A stretch of DNA of 64,000 nt from Pseudomonas sp. S04 (GCF_009834545.1 NZ_CP019427.1:2920001-2984000); one strand, 5' to 3'. Counted from the stretch's first letter, positions 1-9,465 are shown. Numbers and translations: made by a program. The notes: a model not told the origin generated them from the sequence alone.

Positions 1-2
1 CG

Positions 3-401
3 AGTGCGGAGCTTGCTGAGTTGGTGTCACTGAGCGCATCTCCATGCTGGCGACGGGTCAAAAGACTTGAGGAAATAGGTCTTGTACGTGGCTACCATGC
101 AAGCATTAATACCGAAATGCTTGGGTACGCTATTACTGCCTTTGTACAGGTCTCCTTAGATCAAAAGGATACTGCCCATATGAAGGCGTTCGAGGAGTCG
201 ATAACTTCTTTTGAACAGGTTATAGCCTGTCACTGTGTTTCAGGTGTTTATGATTACCAGTTGACTGTATTGGCAACTGATTTGGCTGAATTCAGTGAGT
301 TTGCAAGAAAGAATATAAATGGTTTTTCAAGTGTTAAAGATGTCTGTACCTCCTTTGTCGTAAAGGAAATTAAAGCGCCAGTGAATTTGATGGTCGGGTA
401 G
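3..401 (+). CDS. Lrp/AsnC family transcriptional regulator (5' truncated by window edge)
   Basis: The reading frame is open from the first bases of the window, so the N-terminus lies outside. The visible part starts in the recognition region of an AsnC-type winged helix (ASPCWRRVKRLEEIGLVRGY) and continues into the RAM ligand-sensing domain, ending EIKAPVNLMVG. Lrp/AsnC proteins are small leucine- or amino-acid-responsive DNA-binding regulators that usually control a neighbouring amino-acid gene; that neighbour must be to the left, outside the window. The DNA is clearly AT-richer than the rest of the window, which hints at horizontal origin. The ligand cannot be inferred. Confidence 0.85.
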   Translation, partial: SAELAELVSLSASPCWRRVKRLEEIGLVRGYHASINTEMLGYAITAFVQVSLDQKDTAHMKAFEESITSFEQVIACHCVSGVYDYQLTVLATDLAEFSEFARKNINGFSSVKDVCTSFVVKEIKAPVNLMVG

Positions 402-402
402 T

Positions 403-666
403 ATGGAGGATGCATCTAACCTATGTACTTTCACGCTGAAGCACCAATTGCCGTCTGACGACAACAATATGGATGTGATCATGAATCGCTTGGCGGAAGA
501 AGGCTGTGATGATGCGTTGGTCGGCGTCGGACAGCCAGGCCGCCTGGCGTTGGAGTTTGTGCGTGAAGCCCCCTCTGCACATGACGCAATTGAGGGCGTC
601 ATAGAAGACGTGCGCCGAGCCGTACCCAACGCACGCTTGATCGAGCAGCTCTCGCGCCATGACTGA
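403..666 (+). CDS. Small conserved protein resembling the N-terminal part of an HTH regulator, possibly truncated
   Basis: The 87-residue product contains the run EEGCDDALVGVGQPGRLALE followed by REAPSAHDAIEGVIEDV and ends soon after PNARLIE. From memory, this pattern matches the N-terminal domain of a family of small DNA-binding proteins in which a C-terminal helix-turn-helix follows the 'ARLIE' segment. Here the frame stops four residues later (LSRHD), so the helix-turn-helix would be missing. It begins one base after the upstream regulator's stop, with no strong ribosome binding site, so it may be translationally coupled or decaying. Function unknown. Confidence 0.5.
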   Translation: MEDASNLCTFTLKHQLPSDDNNMDVIMNRLAEEGCDDALVGVGQPGRLALEFVREAPSAHDAIEGVIEDVRRAVPNARLIEQLSRHD

Positions 667-1248
667 CTGCAGGCGCCATACATCGCGTGGCTGCCGAGCG
701 TCCCGTCTCCCATAACCTAGTGGCTTTTGCGGAGCGAAGAGAGGAGAGATGGTGTTCTGTGTTAACGCTGACGCCGAATTAACCTCCGAGCTGAAGCAAG
801 ACTGACCCACCTCTAAATCTGCACAAATCCCGCATAGGCAATGGTTCGAGAGGAACAGACTGGGTCAGTGACATCTCGGCAACTGGAGCAATTCGGCATC
901 GGTGCCAACATGCCAGCGCTTTGAAAAGCGTCGGAGTGAGGTCTGAATTCAGCTTGGCAAGCTACACCTGCGATCCTAATTGCACAGGAGGTATCACTCG
1001 GTTGCTCACGCACTTGGGCAGAGGAGAGCATCTCATCGGTCTACCTTCACTCCGCGGTGTGTGGGAACAACAAAGGGTGACTTTTCTAGAAGGGAACTGT
1101 TGGACCTCAGGCTGGGGGCATCCTTTTCAAACCATCCAAAGCATGCCCTCAGATGTGCCCCCAATGTAGCAATCCACTGGAAGTGAATGGAGCTCCATGG
1201 TCTGTGAAAAGGCAGAAATGATCAGCCGAACAGCCTTCCAGACGATCC
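667..1248. other. Intergenic stretch with no convincing gene; contains a spaced inverted repeat
   Basis: Short overlapping frames exist (for example 921-1169 and 980-1186), but none has a recognisable domain, a good ribosome binding site or GC-rich third positions. The one clear structure is a perfect 9-bp inverted repeat, ACTGACCCA at 801-809 and TGGGTCAGT at 861-869, bounding about 69 bp. It could be a remnant of a small mobile element or a regulatory structure; nothing else is visible. Confidence 0.4.
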
Positions 1249-2163
1249 CTAAAGACTCTCAGGATCGCCAAAAAACATCTGAATCCGCGACCGCAACCAA
1301 CGCTCCCCCGGATCGTTATCCTGGGACCCGCGCCAGGCCATGTGCAGCTCGAAGGTGCGGGTTGGTAGCGGTGGGTTTTCGGCGCGCAGGCCGCCGGCGG
1401 CGGTCAGGGCTTCGGCGGTGTAGTCCGGTACGGTGGCGAGGATGTCGGTGCCGGCCAGCAGGGTGCCCAGGCCGTTGAACTGCGGTACGGCGAGCACCAC
1501 GTGGCGTTTGCGACCTTGTTTCTCCAGCTCTTCATCGACGAAGCCACTGAGGTCGCCGGCAAACGACACCAGCGCATGGGGGCGGGCGCAGAAGTCGTCC
1601 AGGCTCAGTGCACCGGGCACGGTGTCGGCGCGCAGCAGCTTGGGCTGGCTGCGGCGCAGCACTTTGCGCTTGGCATTGGCCGGCAGGTCGGTGGTGTAGC
1701 TGACGCCAATGGAAATTTCTCCTGAGGCCAGCAGGTTGGGCATCAACAGGTAGTTGACCCGGCGCACCACCAGGACAATGCCCGGTGCCTCGGCGCGCAG
1801 GCGCTTGAGCAGCATGGGCAACAGGGCAAATTCGACGTCATCCGACAGGCCGATGCGAAATACCGTGGTGCTGGTAGCAGGGTCGAACTCGGCTGCGCGG
1901 CTCACGGCCGTGGAGATCGAGTCCAGGGCTGGGGAGAGCAGGGCGAAGATTTCCACCGCGCGGGCGGTCGGTTCCATGCTGCGTCCGGTGCGCACGAACA
2001 GAGGGTCGTCGAACAGCCCCCGCAGGCGCGAAAGGGCCGCGCTGATGGCCGGTTGGCCGAGGAACAGCTTCTCGGCGGCACGGGTTACGCTGCGTTCGTG
2101 CATCAGGGTTTCAAACACGATCAACAGGTTCAGGTCGACACGACGCAGGTCATTACGATTCAT
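1249..2163 (-). CDS. LysR family transcriptional regulator
   Basis: The start is taken at MNRNDLRRVDLNLL (ATG at 2163), because the 21 upstream residues in the same frame are not LysR-like. The winged helix-turn-helix covers roughly residues 8-65 (SVTRAAEKLFLGQPAISAAL then FDDPLFVRTG). The remaining ~230 residues form the LysR substrate-binding domain, giving the usual family length of 304 residues. The N-terminus (VDLNLL, RTGRSMEPTARA) resembles the NodD/LinR-like subgroup. It is transcribed divergently from the alcohol dehydrogenase/quinone reductase at 2431, separated by about 270 bp, which is the classic arrangement for a LysR protein controlling its neighbour. The inducer is unknown. Confidence 0.9.
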   Translation of the reverse strand: MNRNDLRRVDLNLLIVFETLMHERSVTRAAEKLFLGQPAISAALSRLRGLFDDPLFVRTGRSMEPTARAVEIFALLSPALDSISTAVSRAAEFDPATSTTVFRIGLSDDVEFALLPMLLKRLRAEAPGIVLVVRRVNYLLMPNLLASGEISIGVSYTTDLPANAKRKVLRRSQPKLLRADTVPGALSLDDFCARPHALVSFAGDLSGFVDEELEKQGRKRHVVLAVPQFNGLGTLLAGTDILATVPDYTAEALTAAGGLRAENPPLPTRTFELHMAWRGSQDNDPGERWLRSRIQMFFGDPESL

Positions 2164-2430
2164 CTGGAGTCCTGGCAGAGTCAGCAAGCTTGACGAGAGC
2201 GGCCATATGAGAACAATGACCGGCATGAATCTTACGGGGAAAGGCTGTTACTCTGCACCGAGTAATTCATTTTTCCCACAATGCTGGTTCGGTTTTCTAG
2301 ATTGATTGACGGATTTCCGGAGCTGCGGAATCAATGACAGGCATGTCGACTATTAATAGCCACTGATGGTCTTGGCCACAAAGCCCGGATAAAGTTCATG
2401 GCATTAGAGGTTACTTTGACGAGGTTTGCG

Positions 2431-3453
2431 ATGTCCCGCACGATCCGTTTTCACAAGTTTGGTCCAGCCGAGGTGCTCAAATGCGAAGAGCATGCGGCTG
2501 CTCTGCCGGCACCCGGTGAAGTACAGGTGCGTGTCGAGGCGATAGGCGTCAGCTGGTATGACATCCTCTGGCGGCAGAACCTGGCATCGTCCCATGCACG
2601 GCTGCCGTCCGGGCTGGGGCATGAGATGGCGGGCGTGGTCACGGCCCTCGGTGAAGGCGTGGATGACCTGGTAGTTGGCGACAAGGTGGCCAGCTTCCCG
2701 GCGGAAAGCCCCAATGACTACCCGGTGTACGGCGAGCAGATCGTGCTGCCGCGTTCGGCGCTGACCCGTTATCCCGATGTCCTGAGCCCGATCGAGGCGG
2801 CGGTGCATTACACGCCCTTGCTGATCGCCTATTTTGCCTACGCCGATCTGGCACGGGTCAAACCCGGGCAGTTTGCCTTGGTGACTGACGCCAGCCACTG
2901 TGCCGGCCCGTCCTTTGTGCAACTTGGCAAGGCCTTGGGTGTGCGGGTAATTGCCGCGACCAAGACTGCCGAAGAGCGTGAGTACCTGCTGTCGCTGGGT
3001 GCCGAGAAGGTGATTGTCACCGAAGAGCAGGACCTGCTCATGCAGATCAACAAGCTCACCGACAATCGTGGCGTGGATGTGGTGTTCGACGGCCTGGGCG
3101 GTCCACAGATGTCGCTGCTGGGCGACGTCCTGGCGCCACGGGGCAGCTTGGTGCTGTATGGCCTGCAAGGCGGCAACCAGACGCCATTTCCGGCCTGCGC
3201 AGCGTTTCAGAAGAACATTCAGTTTTTCGTGCACTGCATCGGTAACTTCACCGGCAAGCCAGAGCTGGGGATTGTCCAGGACCAGGCCGCGCTGCAACGG
3301 GCACTGCGCGAAATCAACCAATTGACCGCCGACCGCGTGTTGCTGCCGCTCAAGACCCGGGTCTTCCCGTTCGCCGAGTTCGTCGAGGCGCATCGCTATA
3401 TGGACGAGTGTCCGTGTCGCGAGCGAGTGGCGATTCTGGTCGAGCCCTCCTGA
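2431..3453 (+). CDS. Zinc-type alcohol dehydrogenase / quinone oxidoreductase family protein
   Basis: A medium-chain dehydrogenase/reductase of 340 residues. The GroES-like N-terminal domain (PAPGEVQVRVEAIGVSWYD, LGHEMAGVVTALGEGVDD) is followed by a Rossmann domain (residues ~130-270). MSRTIRF is preferred as start over an ATG 11 codons upstream because it fits the family N-terminus and has a G-rich ribosome binding site. The structural zinc cysteine cluster is absent. The nucleotide-binding turn reads VTDASHCAGPSFVQLG, not the common AAxGGVG, so this is probably a zinc-free, NADPH-dependent reductase-like member. The substrate is unknown; the divergent LysR gene is the likely regulator. Confidence 0.88.
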   Translation: MSRTIRFHKFGPAEVLKCEEHAAALPAPGEVQVRVEAIGVSWYDILWRQNLASSHARLPSGLGHEMAGVVTALGEGVDDLVVGDKVASFPAESPNDYPVYGEQIVLPRSALTRYPDVLSPIEAAVHYTPLLIAYFAYADLARVKPGQFALVTDASHCAGPSFVQLGKALGVRVIAATKTAEEREYLLSLGAEKVIVTEEQDLLMQINKLTDNRGVDVVFDGLGGPQMSLLGDVLAPRGSLVLYGLQGGNQTPFPACAAFQKNIQFFVHCIGNFTGKPELGIVQDQAALQRALREINQLTADRVLLPLKTRVFPFAEFVEAHRYMDECPCRERVAILVEPS

Positions 3454-3467
3454 GATCAGCTCAACAA

Positions 3468-3493
3468 ACAGCCCGCGAAAGCGGGCTGTTGCG
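3468..3493 (+). terminator. Hairpin terminator after the dehydrogenase gene
   Basis: A perfect stem, CAGCCCGC-GAAA-GCGGGCTG, lies 15 to 40 bases after the stop codon at 3453. The stem is GC-rich with a stable GAAA tetraloop. The following tract (TTGCGTT) is only weakly T-rich, so termination is likely but not textbook. Confidence 0.65.
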
Positions 3494-3499
3494 TTATGG

Positions 3500-4052
3500 C
3501 CCCAGGTAAACGCCGTACCCACTCCCCTGATAAACAGCCTGTTCAGCAACTGAACTGGTTTTTGTCTGTGATCTGTATCTTCTAATCAATATCCAAGCAC
3601 TGATAATTGAATGATCACTTTCATCTCAAGGAATGAGTCATGGCTGAGCCTTTTGTTTTAGTCAGCGCTATTAACAGTGTCGGGTGGCGGGCGCATTGCT
3701 CGCCCACGCCGGGCGTTGGTGTTTGGCAAGTAGCGCAGCTAACTACTAGTTGCGTATTTTTTGCCGGGTTATGGCTTCTTGGTTTTACGTACTCATTGTC
3801 TGTGGGAAGTTGTCGGAATTGTCCTAGGCCTTTCCGTGTTTGCCTGAAAGCCCCTGATTCAGGCGCACGCAGACGAACTTTCCGGCGTGCTGAATCTGTT
3901 AGGGCAACAGTGTCAAATAGTTGCCGAAGGCATAACGCCACCATCGATCGCCGATAATTACACCTCGCACTAATCAATCGAGATTGATCACTGCCACAGC
4001 GGTTGAGCGATGTTCTTTTGATACCGACTTATTGAATTTCAGGTAAATAACG
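3500..4052. other. AT-richer intergenic region with structured DNA and one doubtful small ORF
   Basis: No recognisable gene lies here. A frame at 3640-3957 has an AAGGA ribosome binding site 10 bases before ATG and a hydrophobic run (CVFFAGLWLLGF). Its third codon positions are not GC-rich, its C-terminus is arginine-rich, and it has no family resemblance, so it is not called as a gene. The segment around 3685-3720 can fold into GC hairpins (GGGCG/CGCCC arms). The promoter of the 4053 gene must be within this region. Confidence 0.35.
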
Positions 4053-5501
4053 ATGAGCACCATGCATGATTCAGCGATGAACAATGTCTATCACCAAGTA
4101 CTGACTCGTCTGCTGAGTTTCTTCTCCCGGGCAGAGCGCACCGCACTGCAACTTTTGATCCAGCGTTTACTGGTAGCGGCTGGCGGCCCGGAAAGAATCG
4201 AGCATTTCAAAGTCCTGCTGGCCCACTCCGGTAGCCAGCACAGCTGCTACTCGCTGGCGTTGCTGCGTGCCGCGCAGTTGAGCATCGCCGCCCGGTCGCC
4301 AGCGACCTTCCATCTGCGGGTGGCAACCCTGCGCATGGGCTCGACGACGCCAGTGATCATGGACAGTATTCACCGCAGCTATGCAGCGCTGTTTGTCTAC
4401 GATGACCCGCGCGTCGAGGTGCTGATGGTCGATAACCGTGAGGTATTGCCCTTTAGTCATTTACCAGCGCTGTCCGACGCCGGCCGAGAATGGAATCGCA
4501 CCAGCCTGTTGTTGCTCGGCCATTCGCGAGAGCCGGGGAGTCCTTATGAAGCCTGTGATGACGGCTACCTGGCCACCGGCGAATTTTATGGGCAGATGAG
4601 CCGCTGGCAGGGTGGCGTGGATGCGCTGGTGGGCGGAGCAACGGCACGTCAGCAGCGGCAGTTCCTGGCCGGGTTGGCGCGAGCAGCCCAGCGCGCCAGC
4701 TTGCCGACGCTGGCAGAGCCGGCTCTGAGCATGGATGGCCTGCTGAGCAGCCTCGAACAACTGGACAACGATTGCTACCGCGAGCTGTATGCCGAGCAAC
4801 AAACCGTGGCCTGGCGACCCCAGGCGGGTTTTGACGCGCGGCGCGGGACCACCTTTATCGATATCCAGGACCTGGTGACGGGCAACGCGCAAGAGCGCTG
4901 GCTGCTGCTCAACGAATTCCTCGGCCTGCAGGCGGAGGAAGCGGATGTGGCCCTGCGGGAAAACGACTACGCCAGCGCGCTGCTGTCGGCCCATTGTCGT
5001 GGATTGCAGGCCAGCTACCTGGAGGGCCAGCCGTATGAGCGCGGATTTGCCCAGTACGTGCAGCGCGGGTTGTTGCTCATGCGTAAAAAAGGCCTACCAG
5101 AGCCCGTTTGCCAGCAGGCCTCGGCGCTTTACGACAATCCCCCGGCATTGGCCGAGCGGCGCATCGAGGCCAACGCCGAACTCCAGCAGAACCTGGGTCT
5201 GTGCGAAGCGCAACTGGTGTGCCTGTTGTTCGCGCCCTTTGTCGGCCAGGGCGCGGGTCTGGAGAGATTTCTGCGACGTTGCCATCCCGGCATGCTGGTG
5301 GCTATTGGCGAGCTGCACAAGGCATTGCAGGGCGAGGCCGCGCCGGAGCAGGTGATGCACTGGATGGTGGATGTCAGCGGCTTGCCGATCAACCTGATGC
5401 GCACGCTATATCGCCGGCGTCCCGTGCTGGAGGCCGGCGTTGCGGACTCCAGTGGCGGGGCCTTGGTGCACGCGCTCAATGCTCTGTCAGCGCGACCTTG
5501 A
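4053..5501 (+). CDS. Unrecognised 482-residue protein upstream of a MocR regulator
   Basis: I do not recognise this protein. It has GC-rich third positions, an AGGT ribosome binding site and a clean length, so it is clearly coding. It begins MSTMHDSAMNNVYHQVLTRL and appears soluble and mostly helical, with no signal peptide or clear membrane segment. It contains leucine-rich helical stretches and short motifs such as MDSIHRSYAALFVYDDPRVE, RRGTTFIDIQDLVTG and LRRCHPGMLVAIGELHKALQ. The next gene (5607, MocR type) lies about 105 bp downstream on the same strand and may share its promoter. No function can be assigned; a signalling or scaffold role is only a guess. Confidence 0.7.
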   Translation: MSTMHDSAMNNVYHQVLTRLLSFFSRAERTALQLLIQRLLVAAGGPERIEHFKVLLAHSGSQHSCYSLALLRAAQLSIAARSPATFHLRVATLRMGSTTPVIMDSIHRSYAALFVYDDPRVEVLMVDNREVLPFSHLPALSDAGREWNRTSLLLLGHSREPGSPYEACDDGYLATGEFYGQMSRWQGGVDALVGGATARQQRQFLAGLARAAQRASLPTLAEPALSMDGLLSSLEQLDNDCYRELYAEQQTVAWRPQAGFDARRGTTFIDIQDLVTGNAQERWLLLNEFLGLQAEEADVALRENDYASALLSAHCRGLQASYLEGQPYERGFAQYVQRGLLLMRKKGLPEPVCQQASALYDNPPALAERRIEANAELQQNLGLCEAQLVCLLFAPFVGQGAGLERFLRRCHPGMLVAIGELHKALQGEAAPEQVMHWMVDVSGLPINLMRTLYRRRPVLEAGVADSSGGALVHALNALSARP

Positions 5502-5606
5502 GGAGCCTGGTTTGACTGATTCGAACTACATGGGCCGCGACACCTGCGCCCAGGCGTGTCTGCCCCAGGCTCGGCCCCTGACCCTTGCTGCGATTGGCCT
5601 GCGTCC

Positions 5607-7007
5607 ATGAAAGAGCAGAGAGAGAGCGACTTTGCCTATCAGGCGGTGTACCGCTACCTGACCTGCCTGATCAATGAAATGGAGGCCGAGACGCCAATCA
5701 AGCTGCCGTCACTGCGGCAACTGGCCGAGCGCCTGAGCGTGTCGATTTCGACTATCCAGTACGCCTACTCGCTTTTGGAGAAGGAAGGGCGGGTGTACTC
5801 GGTGGCCAAGTCCGGGTACTACGCCTTGCCGGTGTCGCTGAACGCGGCGTTCTGCGGCGGCAATGACCTGCTGGAAACCCTCTACGTAAGCGCCAGGCGT
5901 CCGGGCATGTTGGTGATGAGCACCGACGAGCCGGCCCTGCTGCAGTCGCTGGACAGTCCGTTACTGCTGCTGGAGCGCGAACTGGTGCGCCAATATCCGC
6001 GCCAGCAGCAACCGCATTCCCAACCCTGTGGCGAACTGGAACTGCGTACCGCGTTGGCAGCGCGCTACACCACATCACCGATCCGTTGCTGGCACGCTGA
6101 CGATGTCTACATTGGTGCCGATTTGCGCGGCGTGCTGGAGATCCTGATTGCGGTGCTGGCGCTCAAGGGCGCCACCGTGCTGGTGGAGTCGCCCTGTGAC
6201 TGGGTGATCCTGCGTTTGTTGCAGGCGGCCGGGGTCCAGGTTATCGAGTTGCCGATCGGCGAGGATGGCTCGCTCGACCCGCAATGGCTGGCACACCTGC
6301 TGGCGACCGAAACAGTGCGCCTGGTGCTGCTGTCCTCCGGCGTGAGCATGCCCAGGGGCAGCCTGATGCCGGCCGCCAACCGGCAGGACATCGCGCACCT
6401 GTTGCAGGAGCATGGTTGCTGGGTCCTGGAGAATGATGTCTACGGCGAGCTCGGGCACGAGCCAAACGAGTTGCGCTTTCGCGACCTGCTCGATCCCGAG
6501 CGCTTGATCGTGTTTTCGACCTTCGAAAAGCTCATGGGGCCCGAGGCGCCTTACGGCTACCTGCTGTCGCGCCCGCTCAGCGCTGAACTGCAGCGGACCT
6601 TTTTGCTGCGCTCCTTTCGCTTGTCACCGATCCGCCAGAAAGCCATTGCCCGGCTGTACAGCAGTGGACGCATCGACCAGCACCTGCTGGTATTGCGTCG
6701 CCTGCTCAGTGAACGCAAAAGCCGCATGGTGCAGCTGCTGCAGGAGCGCCTGGGTGATGCGCTGGACTTCGTCGAGCCGGCGGGTGGCGCGACCCTCTGG
6801 GCCCGCTCGCTGCGTCCGGTCGATATGCGCCGAGTGTTCCAGCGCATGCTCAAGCAGAGTGTGGTGATTGCCCCGGGGGAGCTGTTCAGCTTGCATGGCC
6901 TGTATTCGCAGCATGTGCGACTGAGCCATGCGTTTAATGGCCAGCACGATCTGGACACGACCATGGCGATGCTCGGCGATGCCCTGAGGCTGGAGTTGAT
7001 GGAGTAG
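5607..7007 (+). CDS. MocR-type regulator (GntR winged helix fused to class I aminotransferase domain)
   Basis: The 466-residue protein starts MKEQRESDFAYQAVYRY. Residues ~8-75 form a GntR winged helix (KLPSLRQLAERLSVSISTIQ, YSLLEKEGRVYSVAKSGYY). The rest is a fold-type I aminotransferase domain with NDVYGEL (PLP ring region) and FSTFEKLMGPEAPYGYL, whose lysine is the expected Schiff-base residue. MocR proteins use PLP as a sensory ligand and control vitamin B6, GABA, taurine or similar genes. A GTG 17 codons upstream could also start translation, but the GntR domain favours 5607. It follows the unrecognised 4053 gene and precedes pgm. Target unknown. Confidence 0.88.
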   Translation: MKEQRESDFAYQAVYRYLTCLINEMEAETPIKLPSLRQLAERLSVSISTIQYAYSLLEKEGRVYSVAKSGYYALPVSLNAAFCGGNDLLETLYVSARRPGMLVMSTDEPALLQSLDSPLLLLERELVRQYPRQQQPHSQPCGELELRTALAARYTTSPIRCWHADDVYIGADLRGVLEILIAVLALKGATVLVESPCDWVILRLLQAAGVQVIELPIGEDGSLDPQWLAHLLATETVRLVLLSSGVSMPRGSLMPAANRQDIAHLLQEHGCWVLENDVYGELGHEPNELRFRDLLDPERLIVFSTFEKLMGPEAPYGYLLSRPLSAELQRTFLLRSFRLSPIRQKAIARLYSSGRIDQHLLVLRRLLSERKSRMVQLLQERLGDALDFVEPAGGATLWARSLRPVDMRRVFQRMLKQSVVIAPGELFSLHGLYSQHVRLSHAFNGQHDLDTTMAMLGDALRLELME

Positions 7008-7117
7008 TCGAGGGGCAAATAATCCTGACCTGGCGCGGATAGATATCGTCGCTCTATAGTCAAACTGCCAGTAAACTCCCTGCCTATTCCTGAACCACTC
7101 TTTTTCAGAGGTTTTGC

Positions 7118-8761
7118 ATGACACTCAGTCCTTTTGCGGGCAAGCCGGCACCAGCAGAGCTCTTGGTCGATATCCCGCGACTGGTAACAGCCTATTACAC
7201 CGGTCGGCCCGATGCCTCGGTGGCGACCCAGCGCGTTGCGTTCGGCACCTCCGGGCACCGTGGCAGCTCGTTCGAGCTGAGTTTCAACGAATGGCACGTC
7301 CTGGCGATCAGCCAGGCGATCTGCCTGTATCGCCAGGCCCAAGGCATCGACGGCCCATTGTTCGTCGGTATCGACACCCACGCGCTGTCGACGCCGGCCG
7401 GTGCCAGCGCCCTGGAAGTGCTGGCAGCCAACGGCGTGACCGTGATGATCGCCGCCAATGACGAATACACCCCGACCCCGGCCATTTCCCACGCGATCCT
7501 GTGCTACAACCGCGGCCGCACTTCGGGCCTGGCCGACGGTATCGTCATTACGCCGTCGCACAACCCGCCGCAAAGCGGTGGCTACAAGTACAACCCTACC
7601 AACGGTGGTCCGGCCGATACCCACATCACCAAGTGGATCGAAGCCAAGGCCAACGAGCTGCTGGCCAACCAGTTGGCCGGGGTCAAGCGCATCAGCTACG
7701 AGCAGGCGCTCAAGGCCAGCACCACCCATCGCCATGACTTCCTCAATACCTATGTCGCCGACCTGATCAATGTGATCGACTTCGACGCAATCCGTGGGGC
7801 CAATCTGCGCCTGGGCGTCGACCCACTGGGCGGCGCCGGAGTGCGCTACTGGTCGGCTATCGCCGAGCACTACCGCTTGAACCTCGAAGTGGTGAACACC
7901 GAGGTCGACCCGACGTTCCGCTTCATGTCGGTGGACTGGGATGGGCAGATTCGCATGGACCCGTCCTCCAGCCACGCCATGCAGGGCCTGATCGGCCTAA
8001 AGGAGCGCTTCGACGTCGCGTTTGCCTGCGACCCGGATCATGACCGCCACGGTATCGTCACCCCCTCCGGTGGTTTGCTGGCGCCGAACAACTACCTGGC
8101 GGTCGCCATCGACTACCTGTTCCAGAACCGTCCGTTGTGGCGTGCCGATGCGGGCGTGGGCAAGACCGTGGTCAGCAGCGGCCTGATCGATCGCGTGGCC
8201 AAGCGCCTGGGTCGACGCCTGTACGAAGTACCGGTGGGCTTCAAATGGTTCGCTGACGGGCTGTTCGATGGCTCCCTGGGTTTTGGTGGCGAAGAGAGTG
8301 CGGGCGCTTCGTTCCTGCGCAAGGATGGCGGCGTCTGGAGCACCGACAAGGATGGTCTGATCCCGGCGTTGCTGGCCGCGGAAATGACCGCCCGCACTGG
8401 CCGCGACCCGAGCCAGGCCTACCGTGCCCTGACCGATGAGCTGGGCGAGCCCTTCGCCGTGCGCGTCGACGCCAAGGCCAGCCCCGAACAGAAAGCCCTG
8501 CTGGGCAAACTGGCGCCGGAGCAGGTCAAGTCGACCCAACTGGCGGGCGAAGCGATCCAGAGCATCCTCAGCAAGGCGCCGGGCAACGACCAGGCCATCG
8601 GTGGCTTGAAAGTCATGACCGAAAACGGCTGGTTCGCCGCCCGTCCTTCAGGCACCGAAGACATCTACAAGATCTATGCCGAGAGCTTCATTGGCGACGA
8701 TCACCTCAAGCAACTGGTGCAAGAAGCCCAGACCCTGGTGGATGGCGCGATCAGCGTCTGA
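7118..8761 (+). CDS. pgm: Phosphoglucomutase (alpha-D-glucose phosphate-specific)
   Basis: The 547-residue enzyme interconverts glucose 1-phosphate and glucose 6-phosphate, feeding glycogen, trehalose and surface polysaccharide synthesis in the cytoplasm. Visible hallmarks, in order, are GTSGHRGSS near residue 45, the active phosphoserine loop [13 protein letters not shown], the metal-binding loop DPDHDRHG, the sugar-recognition loop GEESAG and the C-terminal phosphate-binding [10 protein letters not shown]. Length matches the E. coli Pgm type. It is convergent with the response regulator at 9603, and the REPIN array fills the space between the two 3' ends. Confidence 0.96.
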   Translation: MTLSPFAGKPAPAELLVDIPRLVTAYYTGRPDASVATQRVAFGTSGHRGSSFELSFNEWHVLAISQAICLYRQAQGIDGPLFVGIDTHALSTPAGASALEVLAANGVTVMIAANDEYTPTPAISHAILCYNRGRTSGLADGIVITPSHNPPQSGGYKYNPTNGGPADTHITKWIEAKANELLANQLAGVKRISYEQALKASTTHRHDFLNTYVADLINVIDFDAIRGANLRLGVDPLGGAGVRYWSAIAEHYRLNLEVVNTEVDPTFRFMSVDWDGQIRMDPSSSHAMQGLIGLKERFDVAFACDPDHDRHGIVTPSGGLLAPNNYLAVAIDYLFQNRPLWRADAGVGKTVVSSGLIDRVAKRLGRRLYEVPVGFKWFADGLFDGSLGFGGEESAGASFLRKDGGVWSTDKDGLIPALLAAEMTARTGRDPSQAYRALTDELGEPFAVRVDAKASPEQKALLGKLAPEQVKSTQLAGEAIQSILSKAPGNDQAIGGLKVMTENGWFAARPSGTEDIYKIYAESFIGDDHLKQLVQEAQTLVDGAISV

Positions 8762-8777
8762 ACCCGGCTCCCACCCC

Positions 8778-9465
8778 TGTGGGAGCGAGCCTGCTCGCGA
8801 TGGCGGTGTGTCAGGTACCGTCGATGTTGACTGTGCCGGCCCCATCGCGGGCAAGCCCGCTCCCACAGTGGTTCTGGGTGTTCGCAGATTCTGGGTACAC
8901 CCACTCAACCTGTGGGAGCTGGCTTGCCAGCGATAGCGGTGGGTCAGGTACCGTCGATGTTGACTGTGCTGGCCCCATCGCGGGCAAGCCCGCTCCCACA
9001 GTGGTTCTGGGTGTTCGCAGATTCTGGGTACACCCACTCAACCTGTGGGAGCTGGCTTGCCAGCGATAGCGGTGGGTCAGGTACCGTCGATGTTGGCTGT
9101 GCCGGCCCCATCGCGGGCAAGCCCGCTCCCACAGTGGTTCTGGGTGTTCGCAGATTCTGGGTACACCCACTCAACCTGTGGGAGCTGGCTTGCCAGCGAT
9201 AGCGGTGGGTCAGGCACCATCGATGTTGAATGGACTGGCCCCATCGCGGGCAAGCCCGCTCCCACAGTGGTTCTGGGTGTTCGCAGATTCTGGGTACACC
9301 CACTCAACCTGTGGGAGCTGGCTTGCCAGCGATGGCGGTGGGCCAGGTACCGTCGATGTTGGCTGTGCCGGCCCCATCGCGGGCAAGCCCGCTCCCACAG
9401 GGGGTCTGGAGGTGCTCGCAGATTTTGCATGCGCCACAGCCAACTTGTGGGCGCTAGCTCATGGG
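8778..9465. repeat. Tandem REPIN array, five units with a 133-bp period
   Basis: The string TGTGGGAGC recurs at 8778, 8911, 9044, 9177 and 9310, an exact 133-bp spacing. Each unit has a left REP (TGTGGGAGCTGGCTTGCCAG), a ~42-bp central segment including CAGGTACCGTCGATGTT, an inverted right REP (ATCGCGGGCAAGCCCGCTCC) and a ~45-bp spacer (GTTCTGGGTGTTCGCAGATT). The first unit has the CGAG-CTCG palindrome variant and the last spacer is degenerate, ending in a decayed REP-like GTGGGCGC near 9454. The array lies between the convergent 3' ends of pgm and the response regulator. It is a REPIN cluster and not a CRISPR, because the whole unit, spacer included, repeats. Confidence 0.95.

Noticed and set aside
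921..1186. Two overlapping short ORFs in the left intergenic region
   Set aside because: They overlap in different frames, lack ribosome binding sites and have no recognisable sequence.
3640..3957. A 105-codon ORF with an AAGGA site
   Set aside because: Codon use is unlike the neighbours, the C-terminus is low-complexity arginine-rich and no family is recognisable; kept only as a note in the intergenic entry.
8778..9465. Possible CRISPR array
   Set aside because: The repeat unit is 133 bp, includes its own inverted REPs, and the spacers are the same in each unit; no cas genes are present.
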